Source: Morchella semilibera
Lineage: Eukaryota > Ascomycota > Pezizomycetes > Pezizales > Morchellaceae
Direction: 5' to 3'
Assembly: GCA_009192285.1 (NCBI GenBank)
Contig: WBVU01000003.1
Location: 648,397 to 712,396 of the forward strand
Length of the DNA: 64,000 nucleotides
A program made the translations under genes and the position numbers. Below are positions 1-12,613 of the stretch, piece by piece. Position 1 is the first letter of the stretch. Every line of letters begins with the position of its first letter. Under the pieces are notes generated by a model, which saw nothing but the letters and a program-made list of their open reading frames with translations, did not search any database and was not told the origin of the DNA.

Positions 1-512
1 GTAGAAGGAGAGGACCCCCTGAGAATGGTGTTCCCAGTGCCACTAAGGTCATGGTTGCCAACCTTCCGTATGAACTGACTGAGGAGGAAGTAAGTTACTA
101 TTGATGACACGATTAGTTATTCCAACTCCATGCTAACTCCAGATTCGAATACTAGCTCTTGAAACTCTTTGCCGATTACAGCCCGGAGAGTGCTAAGATT
201 GCCCTTCGTCCAATCCCCGCCTATATGGTTCGTAAGCTTCGGATGCGTGGGGAACGCCGCAAAGGCCGCGGATTCGGTTTCGTTACCCTTGCTTCTGAGG
301 AAATGCAGAAGAAGGCAGTCAGCGAAATGAATGGATATGTTGTCAGTGACAGAGAGATTGCTGTCAAGGTTGCCATTGACAACCCGAAGATCGAGGGAGA
401 AATCGAAGAGGCGAAGAGGCAGCAACAACAGCAAGAAGGGTCAGATGAGAACACAAAGGAAGAGGGCAAGGAGAATGGCGTCGCAAATGAAACCTTGCCC
501 ACTGCCGCTTAA
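1..512 (+). CDS. RRM-domain RNA-binding protein, 3' end (partial)
   Basis: The window opens inside this gene. Exon 1-89 is in frame from base 3; an intron at 90-155 (GTAAGT donor, branch-like GCTAAC at 132, AG at 154-155) joins to exon 156-512, stop TAA 510-512. The joined protein holds one RNA recognition motif: RNP2-like KVMVANLPY just before the intron and RNP1-like KGRGFGFVTL near 259-288, separated by about 50 residues. The C-terminus is acidic and Gln-rich (QQQQQEGSDEN) and likely disordered. It should bind single-stranded RNA; whether it acts in splicing, export or translation cannot be read from this fragment. The 5' part, possibly with another RRM, lies outside the window. The RRM assignment is firm; the orthologue is not identified. 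Confidence 0.85.
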
Positions 513-1634
513 CGAAACGTACTTGAAATGTGAAAATTTAACGGCTGAAAATAGAAGAGTTGGGGGAACGGTTTGCTAGAGGTCTTTTTGTTTTTAAAAA
601 CCAATACTGTCGTTTCTCTCTGCTCTGTTTAGGTGCTTTTGAAAAGTGTGGGTTAGGGCTCTAATTTTATTTTTCCTTTCTTGTTTTCCGGCGAATGTGG
701 GGCAGGGGTTTGATTTTCGCTTTCTTTTCGCAGGATTTTTTCTACTTGCTATAATATTCGGGTAGTTGGTTTAGTAGTCTGCTTCCAAAGAATATGTCTG
801 GAGGAAGAAAAAAAAGTTGAGGGAAATAGGGCGGTTGATCTGAATCTGGTTTCATAGGAGTTGGTATGAGAGATGAGCGCTGTTCTTCCTTCTTATTCTT
901 GATCATCCAGTCCATTGTAGAAATCAATGATCTTCTGTGGTTAGCTTTGACGAGCTTGACGAGTTCTTTATGGGATTGTGGGTGTGGTGGGCGATAGGTG
1001 ATGGGTGGTGGGTGGTGGGCGAGTGGTGGTGGTGGTGGTGGTGTAATCATGAACTATCACCCGATCCAGGGCGGGATTCATGAGAACCAATCCCTGCCAA
1101 AGGACGGTCCGCGTAAATATGAGCAACGACATGTACAAACAAGTATGCACGCATGTTTGAAAAGCGGTAAAGCAAGGGTAGAAAACAAGTTAATCGATTT
1201 GTCCTACGAGGAAGGGAACGAAATGGGTGAAGCCCAGGGCAGAATATTTCTTGATACAAGTAGACTCCGTACCTAGGGTTAGGTGAGTTGGTGGCTCCAC
1301 AGGCTGATGTCAATCATCGAGTTGCATGTATTGCCTACTCTTCGTAGATGGTACAGAAAAGCTGCTATGCATCATGTTTCTCCAAGAGTTCTATCGATAA
1401 TATTGAAGCACAGGCTGGTTTTGCTTTTGGCAGTTACCTAGATAGCTATCTATAGCTCTAGGTTCAGCTCCAGCTCCAGCTCCAGCTAGAGCAATAGCTA
1501 TGGCCAGTACAGCTCTAACCCACCACCACCCATAATCCCGTAGGTCTCCAACAGCATGCCGCCAATATTAACAGCCCATGCAAAAAGAACTAGTTTATTA
1601 AATAAACAAAGAAAGAAAAAGAAAAATGCTATAT
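513..1634. other. Intergenic, convergent 3' ends
   Basis: Spacer between the ends of the RRM gene (+) and SPS19 (-). It holds a (GGT)n-type stretch at about 995-1043 and a (CAGCTC)n stretch at about 1465-1490. I see no credible gene. Confidence 0.7.
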
Positions 1635-2604
1635 CTACAACTTACTCTTCATCCCCTTGACCCCCTCCACGACCCCCGCCATCAGCACGCTCTCCGGATA
1701 CTTCACCCCGCTCCCACCCGTATTCGGCCGGTGCCACGCCCCGCCGTCGACCACCAGCGTTGTCCCACTCACAAAGTCGCCTGCCGCGCTCAGTAGGAAC
1801 ACCGTTGCGTCCGCGATCTCGTGGACGCTGCCGAAGCGCTGTAGCGGCACTGTTTTGGCTACCGCGTCGATGATCTCGGGACGGCTGAGGCGGAACATGC
1901 CCTCGGTGCCAGATATGGGGCCGGGGGCTATACACTGCTGTCATATTAGTGGGGGGGTGTGGAGGGGAGGAGGGGGGGGGGGGGAGGGAGGCGTACATTG
2001 GAAGTAATCCCGTGCGGGCCCAGCTCGACACAGAGGACATTACTCAGCGCGTCGATGGCGGCCTTTGCAGCAGAGACGTGGGCCTGGTAGGGAAGACCGC
2101 TGTAGTGCAGCGTCGCGCTGACGAAGAGGATCTTGCCCCGATTCTTGAGGAGCTGAGGGAGACAGGCCTTGACGGTGTTGTAAGATCCCAGCACGTCAAT
2201 GTCCATGACGGCCTTGAAGGCGTTGGCGCTCAGGTTCTGGACTGTTGCGAGGAAGTTGCCGGCCGCGCCACAGCTGGTCGTGGGGTGTTAGAGATATGTG
2301 TGGGGGTGGGGGGAGAGAACAGAGGAGGGAATATACATGACATAATCGATCCTGCCCAGCTCGCGCACCGTCTGCTCGACAGCCGCCTGCATGGCCGCAA
2401 AGTCGCGCACATCACCGGGGATACCAATGCAGCGGGCACCTGGGCGCAAAGCGGCAATCTCAGTGGCGCGAGAGTGCGTCTTTGAGGGGGTACGGCCGAT
2501 GATGGAGGCGTTGGCGCCGAGGGAGACGAGGGCGCTGACTTGGGCGGAGCAGATATCGCCCTGGTTTCACCGGGGAGGTTTAGCTGGGTCCTGTGTGGAT
2601 GGGG

Positions 2605-2635
<31 letters not shown>

Positions 2636-2821
2636 AGGATTACGGCGCCGCCGGTACACAAGACCACTTTTCCATCTGTGACACATGAATATGAGGACAG
2701 CAGTTAGCTCTGGAGATAGCTGGCTAGAGAGGGTGGGTGAAGGGGGAGGGGGGGGTGGTTCCGGGGTGAGGGACGAACCAAAGATATTGGGAGCCCAGAC
2801 GGGGGATGTGAGCGGTGCCAT
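1635..2821 (-). CDS. SPS19: Peroxisomal 2,4-dienoyl-CoA reductase
   Basis: Short-chain dehydrogenase that reduces 2,4-dienoyl-CoA with NADPH so that beta-oxidation of unsaturated fatty acids can proceed. My model is complement(1635..1934, 1997..2273, 2337..2560, 2644..2675, 2779..2821), 291 aa, close to the yeast enzyme's length. Seen in sequence: N-terminal cofactor loop VVLCTGGAGDICSAQV formed across the intron at 2561-2643, the IDYVICGAAGNFL block across the intron at 2274-2336, the HVSAAKAAIDAL helix with the conserved Lys, the IAPGPISGTEGMFRL loop after the last intron, and a C-terminal SKL, a canonical type-1 peroxisomal targeting signal. The first intron has an unusual GTTCGT donor; the second is full of GGGTGA repeats and the last of poly-G. 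The frame is intact throughout. Confidence 0.9.
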
Positions 2822-3403
2822 TGATCTGGTGATGATTGAGTCGTGGATGCAATTTGGGGCCGGGGGGAGGGGGTATGAAAAGAAAGAGAGAGAGAGAGCT
2901 TCTTAATTAATTCATCACGATATGTCGGATATGTCGTTGCAGCCCTAACCCTGTGCGTCGGCCTCGGCCCGTGATAATAGTTACTTTATAGTAATACAAT
3001 AATAAAATTTGTGCCGAGGCTGCAGGGAACTTTATAAATAAACGAATTAACCAATCAATTAACCAGCCAATCAACCGGGGCTGACTGCCCGGGGGGGGTG
3101 TGGCGAGTGAGAGTTGATGTCTGGGGGTAATGATCGCTGGGGCTGGATTTTTGTTGGGTGCCCTGGGATGAGCAGATGCTTGAAAAGATGGGAAAAGTGA
3201 ATTCCCGCGTTCTATTCACAGGCGTTATTGCTATATACAGACACGAGACTATTGGATCTAGGATCTAGCTAACTATTACGTAGAGGTACAAGAGGAAGAA
3301 AGAAGAGATAAAGCAAACTTTTGTAGAGAAGAGAGAGAGAGAGAGAGACAGTGAAAGAACAATCTACAGCTATATACCTACCAATCTACCTACATAACTC
3401 TAC
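2822..3403. other. Intergenic, SPS19 promoter side
   Basis: Upstream region of SPS19 and downstream region of the dehydratase. It contains (GA)n tracts near 2883-2899 and 3330-3349 and an AT-rich segment around 2985-3070. No gene seen. Confidence 0.6.
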
Positions 3404-4819
3404 CTACCTATACTTCGCATACTCCGCCTCCTCCCTCCTTCTTTCCTCCACCCTCTTCACCACCTCCTCACCCCACACCTCCAACACGCTCCTCCCACCC
3501 TTCAAAACCTCATTCTCATGTTTCTTCGCCTCCTCCTTGGTCATCACGACCACATCATCGATCCCCACCCTACACTCCTCCATCCCCCAGGCGCCCCCTC
3601 CCTCTCTCTCGGGCAGCGCCTCCCATCTCACCAGAACCAGCCTCGTGTAGTACCCACTGACAACACTCCTCCCCTTATATACCTCCTCCAGCACATACTC
3701 AGCATCCTCCTCCCTCAGCGGTACCCTTAACCCCGCCACATTCCCCCGTAGCCTACTCTCACATCCCGCCAGCTGCGCCACCATCTCCTCGTACAGCTTC
3801 CCACGGTCCTTCCCCACGCCGTACTCAAGCGGATACCCAGCAATACGCGCAATCACATGGTTGGCCGCCGCCAACCCAAATACGCCTGGCATCGTCCCCA
3901 GCACTGGAAGTATGCGCACGCGGAAGTCGGGAAGTGGCGCCAGCTCGTCAACACCGCCCTTGGCAAATTCCTCCGCGGACAACGGCAGCAGGGTCGCCTT
4001 GCCGGGCCCGGGCTTCTCGGTGCTAAAGACGGTGGCGATGCCCGAAGTGATTCCCTTCTGTCGAAGGCGCCGGCGCGTGCTGCGCGAGAGGGGGTCTTCA
4101 CTCGAGAGTGAGATGTCGCCAATCTGTACGCGAGTGGGGTCCGACTTACAGCCGGCGCCCATGGAGGAGATTACGGGAATGCCGCGGCCATGACAATATG
4201 CAAGGAGGTCCACCTTGGTGCCGATATTGTCGATCGCGTCGACGACGTACGACGGCTCGCCGGACAGCAGCGTCTCGGCGTCTGACAGCGTCCATAGCGC
4301 GTTAACGGCCTCGATGACGACCCAGGGCGCAACCTTCTCCAGGTGCGTCTTGAGCGCGTGCACTTTGGGTGTGCCCACGTCAGTGAGCGTGGCCACGGCG
4401 TGGCGGTTGAGCGACGAGAGGGACACCTGGTCAAAGTCAATGAGGCGAATCTTGCCCACGCCGGAGCGGACGAGCATGGTAGCGGCCCATGAGCCTACAC
4501 CACCGCAGCCTACAACGATGATGGAGGAGGTGCGGATTGCGGCCAGGCCGGGGGGCACCGAGGAAGGTGGCGTTGCGGGAGAGCTGCTCTGTGATTAGGT
4601 CTAGGTTTGGGGGGTAAGTGGTTAGCAGTGTGTATGCATGTATATATGGGAGGGGTGAGGAGGAGAGACCTTCATCCCAGTCACCGCGGAGGGCGGAGGC
4701 CGCGAGCGTCAAGTCTTTGTCGGTGGAGGCGGGGGCGCCGTAGTCGGTGAGCTTTGACAATTGTCAGTTCTCTTCCCCTTCTCTCATAGGCGGTCATTGA
4801 CAGCAACACCTCAGGCAAA

Positions 4820-4855
<36 letters not shown>

Positions 4856-5042
4856 ACATGTATGACCATACCTTAACAGAATCCGAGCTCTTTGGTATCG
4901 AGTCCTTCAAATTCCTAACCTTTGACAGGCGATTCACCCTCTGGAACGCCAGTATCGTCGACCCTACCACGATACTAGAAACTAGAGCCGTTAGGACTAG
5001 CTGCGTCCGATGCGAGGAGAGAATCTTTGCATCTAGGTTCAT
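3404..5042 (-). CDS. tRNA threonylcarbamoyladenosine dehydratase, one-base frameshift
   Basis: E1-like (ThiF/TcdA fold) enzyme that cyclises t6A37 of tRNA to ct6A; yeast Tcd1/Tcd2 sit on the mitochondrial outer membrane. Model complement(3404..4600, 4670..4751, 4872..5042), about 482 aa. The first exon encodes a membrane segment (TQLVLTALVSSIVVGSTILA) as expected for outer-membrane anchoring. Then come KLTDYGAP, LITEQLSRNATFLG, the nucleotide loop VVGCGGVGSWAATMLVRSG, LIDFDQVSLSSLNRHA, and DAIDNIGTK. I chose the ATG at 5042 over an in-frame ATG at 5186 because the extra segment is only low-complexity Gln/Pro. The frame changes between FLG and LAAIRTSS at a G6 run (4550-4555); one base fewer would keep the family frame. 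Everything else is intact, so this is probably a sequencing error or a recent allele. The (GA)n tract at 4819-4853 lies in intron 1. Confidence 0.85.
4550..4555 (-). other. Homopolymer frameshift in dehydratase
   Basis: G6 run on the + strand (C6 in the coding strand) where the reading frame changes by one base inside a conserved region of the dehydratase. Confidence 0.75.
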
Positions 5043-6154
5043 TATTGAGGGTTGTTGGGGGGGGGGTGTGTGTGGAGGGTTTTGAGTTGGTGGGTGAGTG
5101 GGTGGTAATGATTGGTTTGTGGGTTTGCGAGTTTCATGTTTTTGTTGTTGTTGTTGTGGGGTTGAGGTTAGGGTTGGACATGCCAAGAGTTGTGAGAGTT
5201 AAACCTAACCCCTAGCTAGGCTTGGATTGTTTTGCGAATGAGGTGGGAGTGGTCATTGGCCCGTGTGGATGGGATGGGTGACGGATGGGTGATGGGTGAT
5301 GGGTGATGGGTGATGGATGGGTGGGAATATACTCTAGGCGCTTTGGCAGATCTTAGCAGGTGGATGTAAACTAATTAACTGCCCTGAGTGATAGTCCATG
5401 AAACCACCCGCACCCAGTGAGTGAAACCCACACACGCAGACATCCGTGCAATAGAGATTCGATTAAATGTTTCTATAACTGTACATCATAAAGTACATAC
5501 AGGTGTAAAAATTGTTTCCCCAGCTTTCGGGTGTGGCACCTCCCGCCGAGCCTCCCCTTTTTTTTTTTTTTTTTTTTTCCTTTCATCCCGAGCCTAGACG
5601 ACCAGGGTTTGTCGTTGGAATCTCACCATTGCAACTCCTGAGCTCGTCACTAACGTAACCATTCTCCTTCTCTCACTCTCACTCACCCTCTCACTCACCC
5701 TCTCTCTCACTCTCGTTCTCGCTCCATCCTTTTTCTTTCTCTCCCCTTCGCATAACCCAACGCCCACTAACCGTTCAACCCCCCCCCCCCCCTTTTATTT
5801 TTTTATTTTTTTACAGTAGATCATAGAATACTGCTCTTCTTCTACACTTGTTCCTATAAATACTCTTCAAGTATCTCTTATACCCTATCACTTATATACG
5901 GGGAAGCCCCGACTACTTAGAATTATTCGTGCCACTCGCTTCGTCTTTCTTCGCCACCGTAACGTTACATACCACGCCTGCTATATACCACCACCACCAC
6001 CACCACCACCACCACCGCTTCAGCTACAGCTATCACACCAACTACAAGATATATACCCAAGTGTCTATCCCATAACCTACATACCCAAGTATATCTACCA
6101 GTACAGCAGTGCAGGCAAAGCGTAGTACCCACTCGGCCTGCCGACGTCACAGCT
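5043..6154. promoter_or_regulatory. Divergent promoter region, dehydratase / transporter
   Basis: About 1.1 kb between two divergently transcribed starts. It holds GGGTGAT-type repeats (5276-5315), a T-run (5559-5578), a strong CT-rich tract (about 5645-5750: CTCTCACTCTCACTCACC and similar), a C-run followed by an AT block (5779-5812) and a (CAC)n run (5990-6016). Pyrimidine tracts just upstream of start sites are typical of filamentous ascomycete promoters. No gene seen. Confidence 0.55.
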
Positions 6155-8058
6155 ATGCCCACCTCGCCAAACTACGAATCGATAAGCCAGCGCGATACCG
6201 ATGATCTCCCCGACACTCCGGGCGACACTCCAGGCAGCCGACGGTACTACACCCATCCCATCCCATCCCACCCCACCCATCCCATCCCATCCCATCCCAT
6301 CCTATCCCATCCCATCCCATCCCACCCCACCCCACCCCATCCCATCCATCTCATCTACCCCCCCCCCCCCCCAAATCTCACCTGACCCCCTGGTTTCATA
6401 TCAGCTCTGCGCCGTACCCTCCAGGAGTATACTTTTGTGTATATGTGCAAGTACATGTAGCTAATGACCATTGGTTCCGACTCTGTTAGGAGACGCCAGC
6501 GTCATGGAAAGTCCCTTGCGCTGGCCGGCGATGCCTCATGGTTAAGCAGTGTTGTAAATCTCATGAATACCAGTATGCTCCCCACTACAACTACTATTGC
6601 TATTGCTACTGTATGCCACTGCAATGGGAAAAGAGACTTATCGCGGGAACGTATAGTTGTTGGTGCCGGTGTTCTTTGCGATGCCACATGCGATGGCAAA
6701 GTTCGGAATCGCACTAGGCATATCCGTGATTGTGTTCTCGGCCTGCATGAGTGGCTTCGGGTTGTATCTGCAGGCACGGTGTGCAAAGTATGTGGAGAGG
6801 GGAACGGCGAGCTTCTTCAGTCTCAGCCAGTTGACCTATCCGAATGCTTCAGTCATCTTTGATGCCGCGATTGCGATCAAGTGCTTTGGTATGTACCCTT
6901 GGGTGTTTGTGGGTCATATCGTAGGGGTGCTAATGAGATGGTTTGATAGGTGTGGCTGTATCGTACCTCATCATTATCGGTGATCTCATGCCCCAGGTAA
7001 TTCTTGGCTTTAATGAGAGTGCGGGAAACATCGATTATCTCATGGACCGTCGCTTCTGGATCACCGCCTTCATGCTGGTTGTGATCCCATTGTCTTTTCT
7101 GCGCCGTTTGGACTCGCTCAAGTACACCTCCTTTATTGCTCTTGTCTCCATCAGCTACCTTGTGGTCCTTGTTGTTGCTCATTTCATCATTGGCGACACA
7201 ATTCCAGACAGGGGTGCTATCCGCCCATTTGTCCCCTCGTCAACTATCGATGTCCTTGGTGCTTTCCCCATTATCGTCTTTGCGTACACATGCCACCAGA
7301 ACATGTTCTCCATCGTCAATGAGATCCATGATAACTCACATGGTAGCACTCTAAGTGTAATCTTTGGCTCGGTCGGGTCCGCAGGACTCATTTACCTGCT
7401 CGTAGCGATCACCGGGTACCTCTCGTATGGTGATAACGTGGCTGGGAATATCATCACCATGTATCCAGGCTCATGGACTAGCACTGTTGGTAGAGCCGCG
7501 ATTGTGGTTCTGGTGCTGTTCAGTTACCCACTCCAGGCGCATCCGGCAAGAGCTAGTATTGATAATGTGCTCAAATGGCGACCGGTGCAGAGTGGTGCGG
7601 CCGGGAGACCCATCACCCCGTCTGTCAGAAGTACTGAGATGAGTGATCGTCGGTTTGCAGTCATCACTACACTAATTTTAATTGGGACGTTTATGACGGC
7701 GATCACGGTAAACAGTTTGGAGAGGGTCTTGGCGTACGTTGGCAGTACAGGAAGTACCAGTATTAGCTTGTGAGTTATCCGCTCTCCATCTCATGTTTCG
7801 GGAGTGTCAGAACTGATTTAGTATAGCATCTTGCCCGGAATTTTCTACTGGAAGATCTCGAACCCGGATGCCGACCATCATGCACTGCTGAAGGATTATG
7901 AGGATATGGATAACGAGGAGGTCGGTGAATTTGTCGGCACCGTTGATAACTGGAAGACCAGGTTGCTTAGAAGGGGAGCGCTGGCGCTCGTGTGCTATGG
8001 GTTTCTGGTTATGTTCGTGTGCCTGGGTGTTAACATGCTCGGACATCCGAGCCATTAA
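6155..8058 (+). CDS. AVT-family vacuolar amino-acid transporter, one-base frameshift
   Basis: Amino acid/auxin permease superfamily (SLC38-like), probably exporting or importing amino acids across the vacuolar membrane. Exons 6155-6243, 6490-6572, 6657-6888, 6950-7769, 7827-8058; about 484 aa. Conserved first-helix block: SSVVNLMNT then IVGAG and AMPHAMAKFG across intron 2, as in yeast Avt5/6/7. Further hydrophobic helices follow, including VAVSYLIIIGDLMPQ, FIALVSISYLVVLVVAHFI, FPIIVFAYTCHQNMF and the last helix VCYGFLVMFVCLGVNML. Intron 1 is filled by a (CCCAT)n microsatellite. Within exon 3 the frame of IVGAGV and that of AMPHA differ by one base at a T3 run (6675-6677); one T fewer keeps the family frame and also makes the downstream exon phases consistent. 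All other junctions are clean. Direction of transport cannot be inferred. Confidence 0.85.
6247..6347. repeat. (CCCAT)n microsatellite in intron 1 of the transporter
   Basis: Imperfect pentanucleotide repeat CCCAT/CCCAC filling most of the intron between 6244 and 6489, followed by a C-run at about 6359-6372. A similar CCACC-type array occupies the nearby upstream region. Confidence 0.85.
6675..6677 (+). other. Homopolymer frameshift in transporter
   Basis: T3 run between the GAGV and AMPHA motifs; exon phases on both sides only agree if one T is surplus. Confidence 0.65.
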
Positions 8059-11000
8059 GTAGTCCTTAATATGTAGGTGGGGGTTGCTCTAGAGCATAGT
8101 TAGAATGTGGGGGGTTTACTTGTAAGGTTTTGCCTGTACATGCAGGTTCTTGCATATGGGTAATTTGATAGTAAGTGAGCGGCATCAGCGGCCCATTTTC
8201 GGGGAGGGGAGGTAGACGCGTTTCTTTCCGGGGTTAGATTTTTTTTTTCCCCCTCTGAGTTTTTTGCGTTCTTGTTCGTTTTATGTTTTTATCGCATGTG
8301 ATGCTCGGCATAACTTTCATTCAAGGCGTTTTATTTTGGGTCCCCGTGGCCGTAGGGGTTATGACTATTGCAATGCCGTTTCTCTTTCTCGGTTTTCTTC
8401 CGTCAAAGATGATTATAGAGCATTAGAATAGGTAGTTGTGCATGAGCCTATATATTCAAGACTCAATTTTCTCCTTCTTTTCTTTCTAATCCCTCCTCGT
8501 TATATATATACTTAGTTTGGTAAATAGAGGTGATGGGGAGTGTCTGGATGGGAATTTGATATCAGGGTTGTTGCTACGAATGTGTGAGATTGTAGAAGGG
8601 TTGAATCCGCAGGAATGTCTATAAAGCACCTTTAGATAGGGCTCGGAGAGGATGGTCTAGAGTGAAACTTTTATCCGGAAAGACCAAAGGTTAAAAGTGA
8701 ATACATGTATTATCAGTAACGGGCTTTGATTTGCCATGTGCCTACAAGCTAAATCTGCCGTGAAGACCTTACCCGTGGTTCTCAGGTTAAGTTTCATGGG
8801 TACATCGCCAATCGCGGAGCTTCCAGACATGCCCCACCTGAGACATCCGATATGCAGGTACAAGTGTAGTCGTCTCCATAGTCTGATGCACCTTGAACAT
8901 AAGTACATGTATACAAGGTTTGTCTGACTATCTATAGATATTCCCGCCAGGGCCCTGTCCTAAATGACCCATTACATGTATTTAAGGTATATGGTATATT
9001 TATATATACTTGTACATGACAAAAGTATGTATACATGTATTAGCGATTAGAGATGGGATGGACCCTGTATCATAGGCGTGTGGCTGGCTGTAGGGCTGCG
9101 TCTTGGAAGAGGGGGGGGGGTTAGGCTAGTAGATGCGGCGGCGGCTCAATTGAGGAAGGAGCTTGGTGGGTGCCGCGGCATATTAGACTGTAGGATTTGG
9201 GGTGGGGGGTGGCACGATGATGACGAATGAGTAGTTGAGGGTTTTTATGCTCTTGTTATTCTTGCGTATATGTACTTTTACTTTTACTTGTATGTACTTA
9301 TAGGGCTGGATTATGTAGAGTGGGTATATGCAAAGTATGTACTTACATGTAGATTGTACTAGTAATATGGGATTTTGGAAACAGTTTGGGATAACACCCT
9401 CGAGATCTCGCCAATTCTTGCGCGGGGGGGGGGGGGAGGACCAAAAAAAAGAGGTCCCCCCCCCCCATCTGAAGGCTCGGCAATCGTGGAAAAGCGTGTG
9501 TGTACACATTTTTAGCCACAGGAACAATAGAAGGCGGCGGCGGGGGAAAAAGATCTGAAGTAGAGTAGGTACATGGTGGATGTAGAGGCGCTCGATCTGA
9601 TTTGCTGCTAAATTTATACGCCCAGCAACTGCGGCGGCGGGTAGCGACGGTGGAAAAAAAGAATAAAACCACTAGTAACGCTTTTAGGTTTGGCAGAGCG
9701 CCCGCGTTGCAGATCTGGAGGTGAATATAAAGAGAGGCACACTGCTCACATCAGGAGATGGGTGGGAGGGTACTTACGCCGCAGATACTAGTGTTCTCGT
9801 CACCAAGTATCTTCGCCTCTTTGCAGTGCGTCCCTTAATTCGCCGTATTTAGGCGGTAGCTTAGAGCAGGACTCGATACTTTTTACATTCGCGAACTCGA
9901 CTTTTTTTTGTTTGATTGACGTACGTACTGGGGGAGTGTGGGTTGGGAGAATTAAGGGTAATCTATCAGGACTTCAATTCTTCGTTCTTCATGCGAGTAG
10001 CAGGAGCAGCATACCCGTGAATATTTAAATATATACTTTACATACAAGTATATATTATAGGGCGCCAGCTTCTGATATCCATCCGTCAACGGGTCCCTCG
10101 TGTTTTTTTTTTTTTTTTATTTTATTCTTTTTTTATTTTATTCTTTTTTATTAGTACCGGTGAGCCGGGAAGGATAGTTCTTTCATCTTCCTATCGACCT
10201 ACCAGTTCCTCTTTCGACGAATCCGTTCTGGGTGTTAATTCTTTTTCTATTCTTCCTTTGGGAACCGAAATTTATTAGTGTAAGCACATACTGGTTCCAC
10301 ATGTAGGTACAGCCTCACAGCCTCCCCTCCTGCTCCCCAGTACGATTGCCTCATCTCCAGTCTACATACATACCCAGAAGGCTCCCCCCCCCACTCGTAT
10401 CTCATTTGAAGTGGGGAGGCTAGTACTGGAGCAAAGCAATCCCTTTGCCATATATGCACATCATATCATCTCTTTCCTGTTAAGATCTTACTATTTTTTT
10501 TCTTTCGTTGTTACTTGGTTGACCCACTTGGCTGCTCTTTCTTGCGGCGTACCTAACATCACATATCATACCCCCAATACCCTCCTCTGCCTGGCTACAT
10601 GTACTTCTAAAGAAGCCTCTCCTCCCACATTTCTACTCCTCACCTCTTTTTCACGTCTTCATCCTCCAATACACACATTCACATTCACATTCACATTCAC
10701 ACCCGTTGTGTTGTTTAGCTATTGCCTACCCCCCCCTCCCCCTTTCACCCCACTAACGAGTAATAATTAATTTCAACGCTTGAAGCTCACGATTTTCAGC
10801 CCTTGTCTACAGCACCTTTCAGAAACAGACTTCATTGTATTCAAGCCACACCATTATACAGCCATACCAGATCAATACAATTAAAAGTCCACTTACCACT
10901 TTCTATTCCTACGTGGCTGTCGCTGCCACCATTCGAGGGTCTACGCTGCTCATCGTGAAACTAGCCCCTGCCGCGTCCGCGTCCCACCTTTTTTCTCTAA

Positions 11001-11367
11001 TTGACTGAACCAGAAGAGCGCTCTGTGCAGTACTCACCACCCCCATCGTCATCTAAGCACACACCCCCCCCCCCCCCCCAGGCCTTCCCTGCCAGTAGCA
11101 CTGCTTGCCCCATCGCAATTCTCCTTCCACCATTCCATCTGGGATCGCTTCCTCACTCCCTCTTTCATCCCCACCCCAACCCACACCCCTAACTTTTTTC
11201 ATTACAATACTACTAAACCCGTCGGAGCGAACAAAACACCTGGATTCCCCGCTTTTTGTTACGCTCTTTTGCTACGACTGTCTGACCCAACTCACTTCTT
11301 GACATCTCCTTCGTGGGGAGTTACATGCAATCCTACACCTCCCTTCAACCACCGTCTGGAAGAAAAA
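8059..11367. other. Long intergenic region upstream of SHO1
   Basis: 3.3 kb with no recognisable gene. It contains many copies of ACATGTA/TACATGTA (e.g. near 8703, 8905, 8974, 9030, 9345, 10298, 10598), G-runs and C-runs (9110-9120, 9423-9437, 9458-9470), a T-rich block (10100-10150), and a (CACATT)n stretch (10673-10700). Several open frames here are carried by simple repeats and have no domain. Confidence 0.6.
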
Positions 11368-12613
11368 ATGCAAGGGCAGGATAAATCAATGTCGCGAGGC
11401 AGGTCCTATGGCGGCTCCTCGAGAGCAGACTTTGGTAATATAATTGGCGATCCATTCGCTCTTTCAACGATTTCAATAGCTATAGTAAGTTGCGCCCTTT
11501 TGTTATTGTTATTGTTGCTGTTGCCCCCGTTGTGGAGTTCTAGGTAACGTTGTTGCCGAACAAACAAAGACAGTTGTGTTTAGCGCCTTGTTTATTGCAG
11601 TTGTTTACTGACAAGCACAAACAGATAGGATGGCTGGTAGGGTTCGTTTCACAGATGATCGCGGACGCTGATAGAACGATCGGGAATTTCCCAAAATTCG
11701 CCTGGTGGTCGATCGTATATGTATTATTTTGTATAATTGGGGTCATCATTGTGGTGTTAATGGACTCGGCACACAAATATCAAATGGCTGTAAGTTCTTA
11801 TTTTTCTGTGGTGGTGGTTTTTGTTTCGCGAAACTTGTTTACTGATTATTTCTTTGCGGGGGGGTTTAAATAGATCGTAGGATATCTTTCGGCCGGAATG
11901 GTATTCACCTGTTCGGCTGCAAACACTCTTGTATACACCGATAGGGGAACTATGCAAGCGGCGGGTGCTGGTCACATTATCCTTTCCATCGTCCAGGTCA
12001 GTGCCGCCGGCCTTCCCCCCCCTCGGAATCTCGAAAGGGGGTAGTGGTTATTAAAGTTGTTTCGTTTCTATAGATTATCTGGATCTTCTACTTTGGGTCG
12101 TCCCCCGACGCGTTATCACACGCTTACGTAGATTCGTTCGCCCTGCACAAGGACCAGAAGCGGTCTCAGAGCACACATCCGCTATCCCCGGGCTACCACG
12201 GTGACAGGCCGCATACAAGCACAAGCAGTCATCACGCACCCCAAATGTACACTAGCGCCCAGCTCAGCGGCTTCGAGACAAGCTCCCCACAACCCGGTAC
12301 GCAATACAGGGAGTCGATGAACAAGTATGCTTCGCCCAATAGCGCAACGCCCACCCCCGGGCCTTCAACCACACCACAGCCCCAGAGTGCGGTGATCCAG
12401 ATCCCGCCAGACGAGGTCACTGCACCTACCGACTACCCATACAGAGCAAAGGCGATCTACTCATACGATGCCAACCCGGAGGATGCGAACGAGATCTCAT
12501 TTACAAAGCACGAGGTTCTAGAGGTCTCAGACGTGTCTGGACGATGGTGGCAGGCGAGGAAGCAGAATGGAGAGACGGGTATTGCACCGTCAAACTACCT
12601 GATATTGCTTTAG
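11368..12613 (+). CDS. SHO1: High-osmolarity signalling protein (osmosensor), four TM plus SH3
   Basis: Plasma-membrane adaptor of the Sho1 branch of the HOG MAPK pathway; the SH3 domain binds the Pbs2 MAPKK in yeast. Exons 11368-11484, 11625-11789, 11874-11996, 12074-12613, giving 314 aa, all phase 0. Seen: N-terminal [18 protein letters not shown] then [16 protein letters not shown] (TM1), [20 protein letters not shown] (TM2), [18 protein letters not shown] (TM3), [26 protein letters not shown] (TM4), a Pro/Ser-rich linker, and a C-terminal SH3 domain ([19 protein letters not shown], then [20 protein letters not shown]). I used the AG at 11623-11624 for intron 1; an AG at 11599-11600 is also in phase but would insert eight charged residues into TM1. 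A second in-frame ATG lies at 11389. Confidence 0.93.

Noticed and set aside
742-1313. Several 60-100 codon open frames on both strands
   Set aside because: They are carried by GGT and CCA repeats, have no domain and overlap each other; the spacer lies between convergent gene ends.
6155-8058. Transporter as a pseudogene
   Set aside because: A single T3-run shift in an otherwise perfect five-exon gene, matching a general homopolymer problem in this window.
9183-9672. Overlapping open frames up to 114 codons
   Set aside because: Low-complexity Pro/Gly stretches from G- and C-runs; no start context or homology recognised.
10411-10770. 119-codon open frame upstream of SHO1
   Set aside because: Ser/Thr/Phe/His-rich simple sequence in a promoter-like pyrimidine-rich region; no domain.
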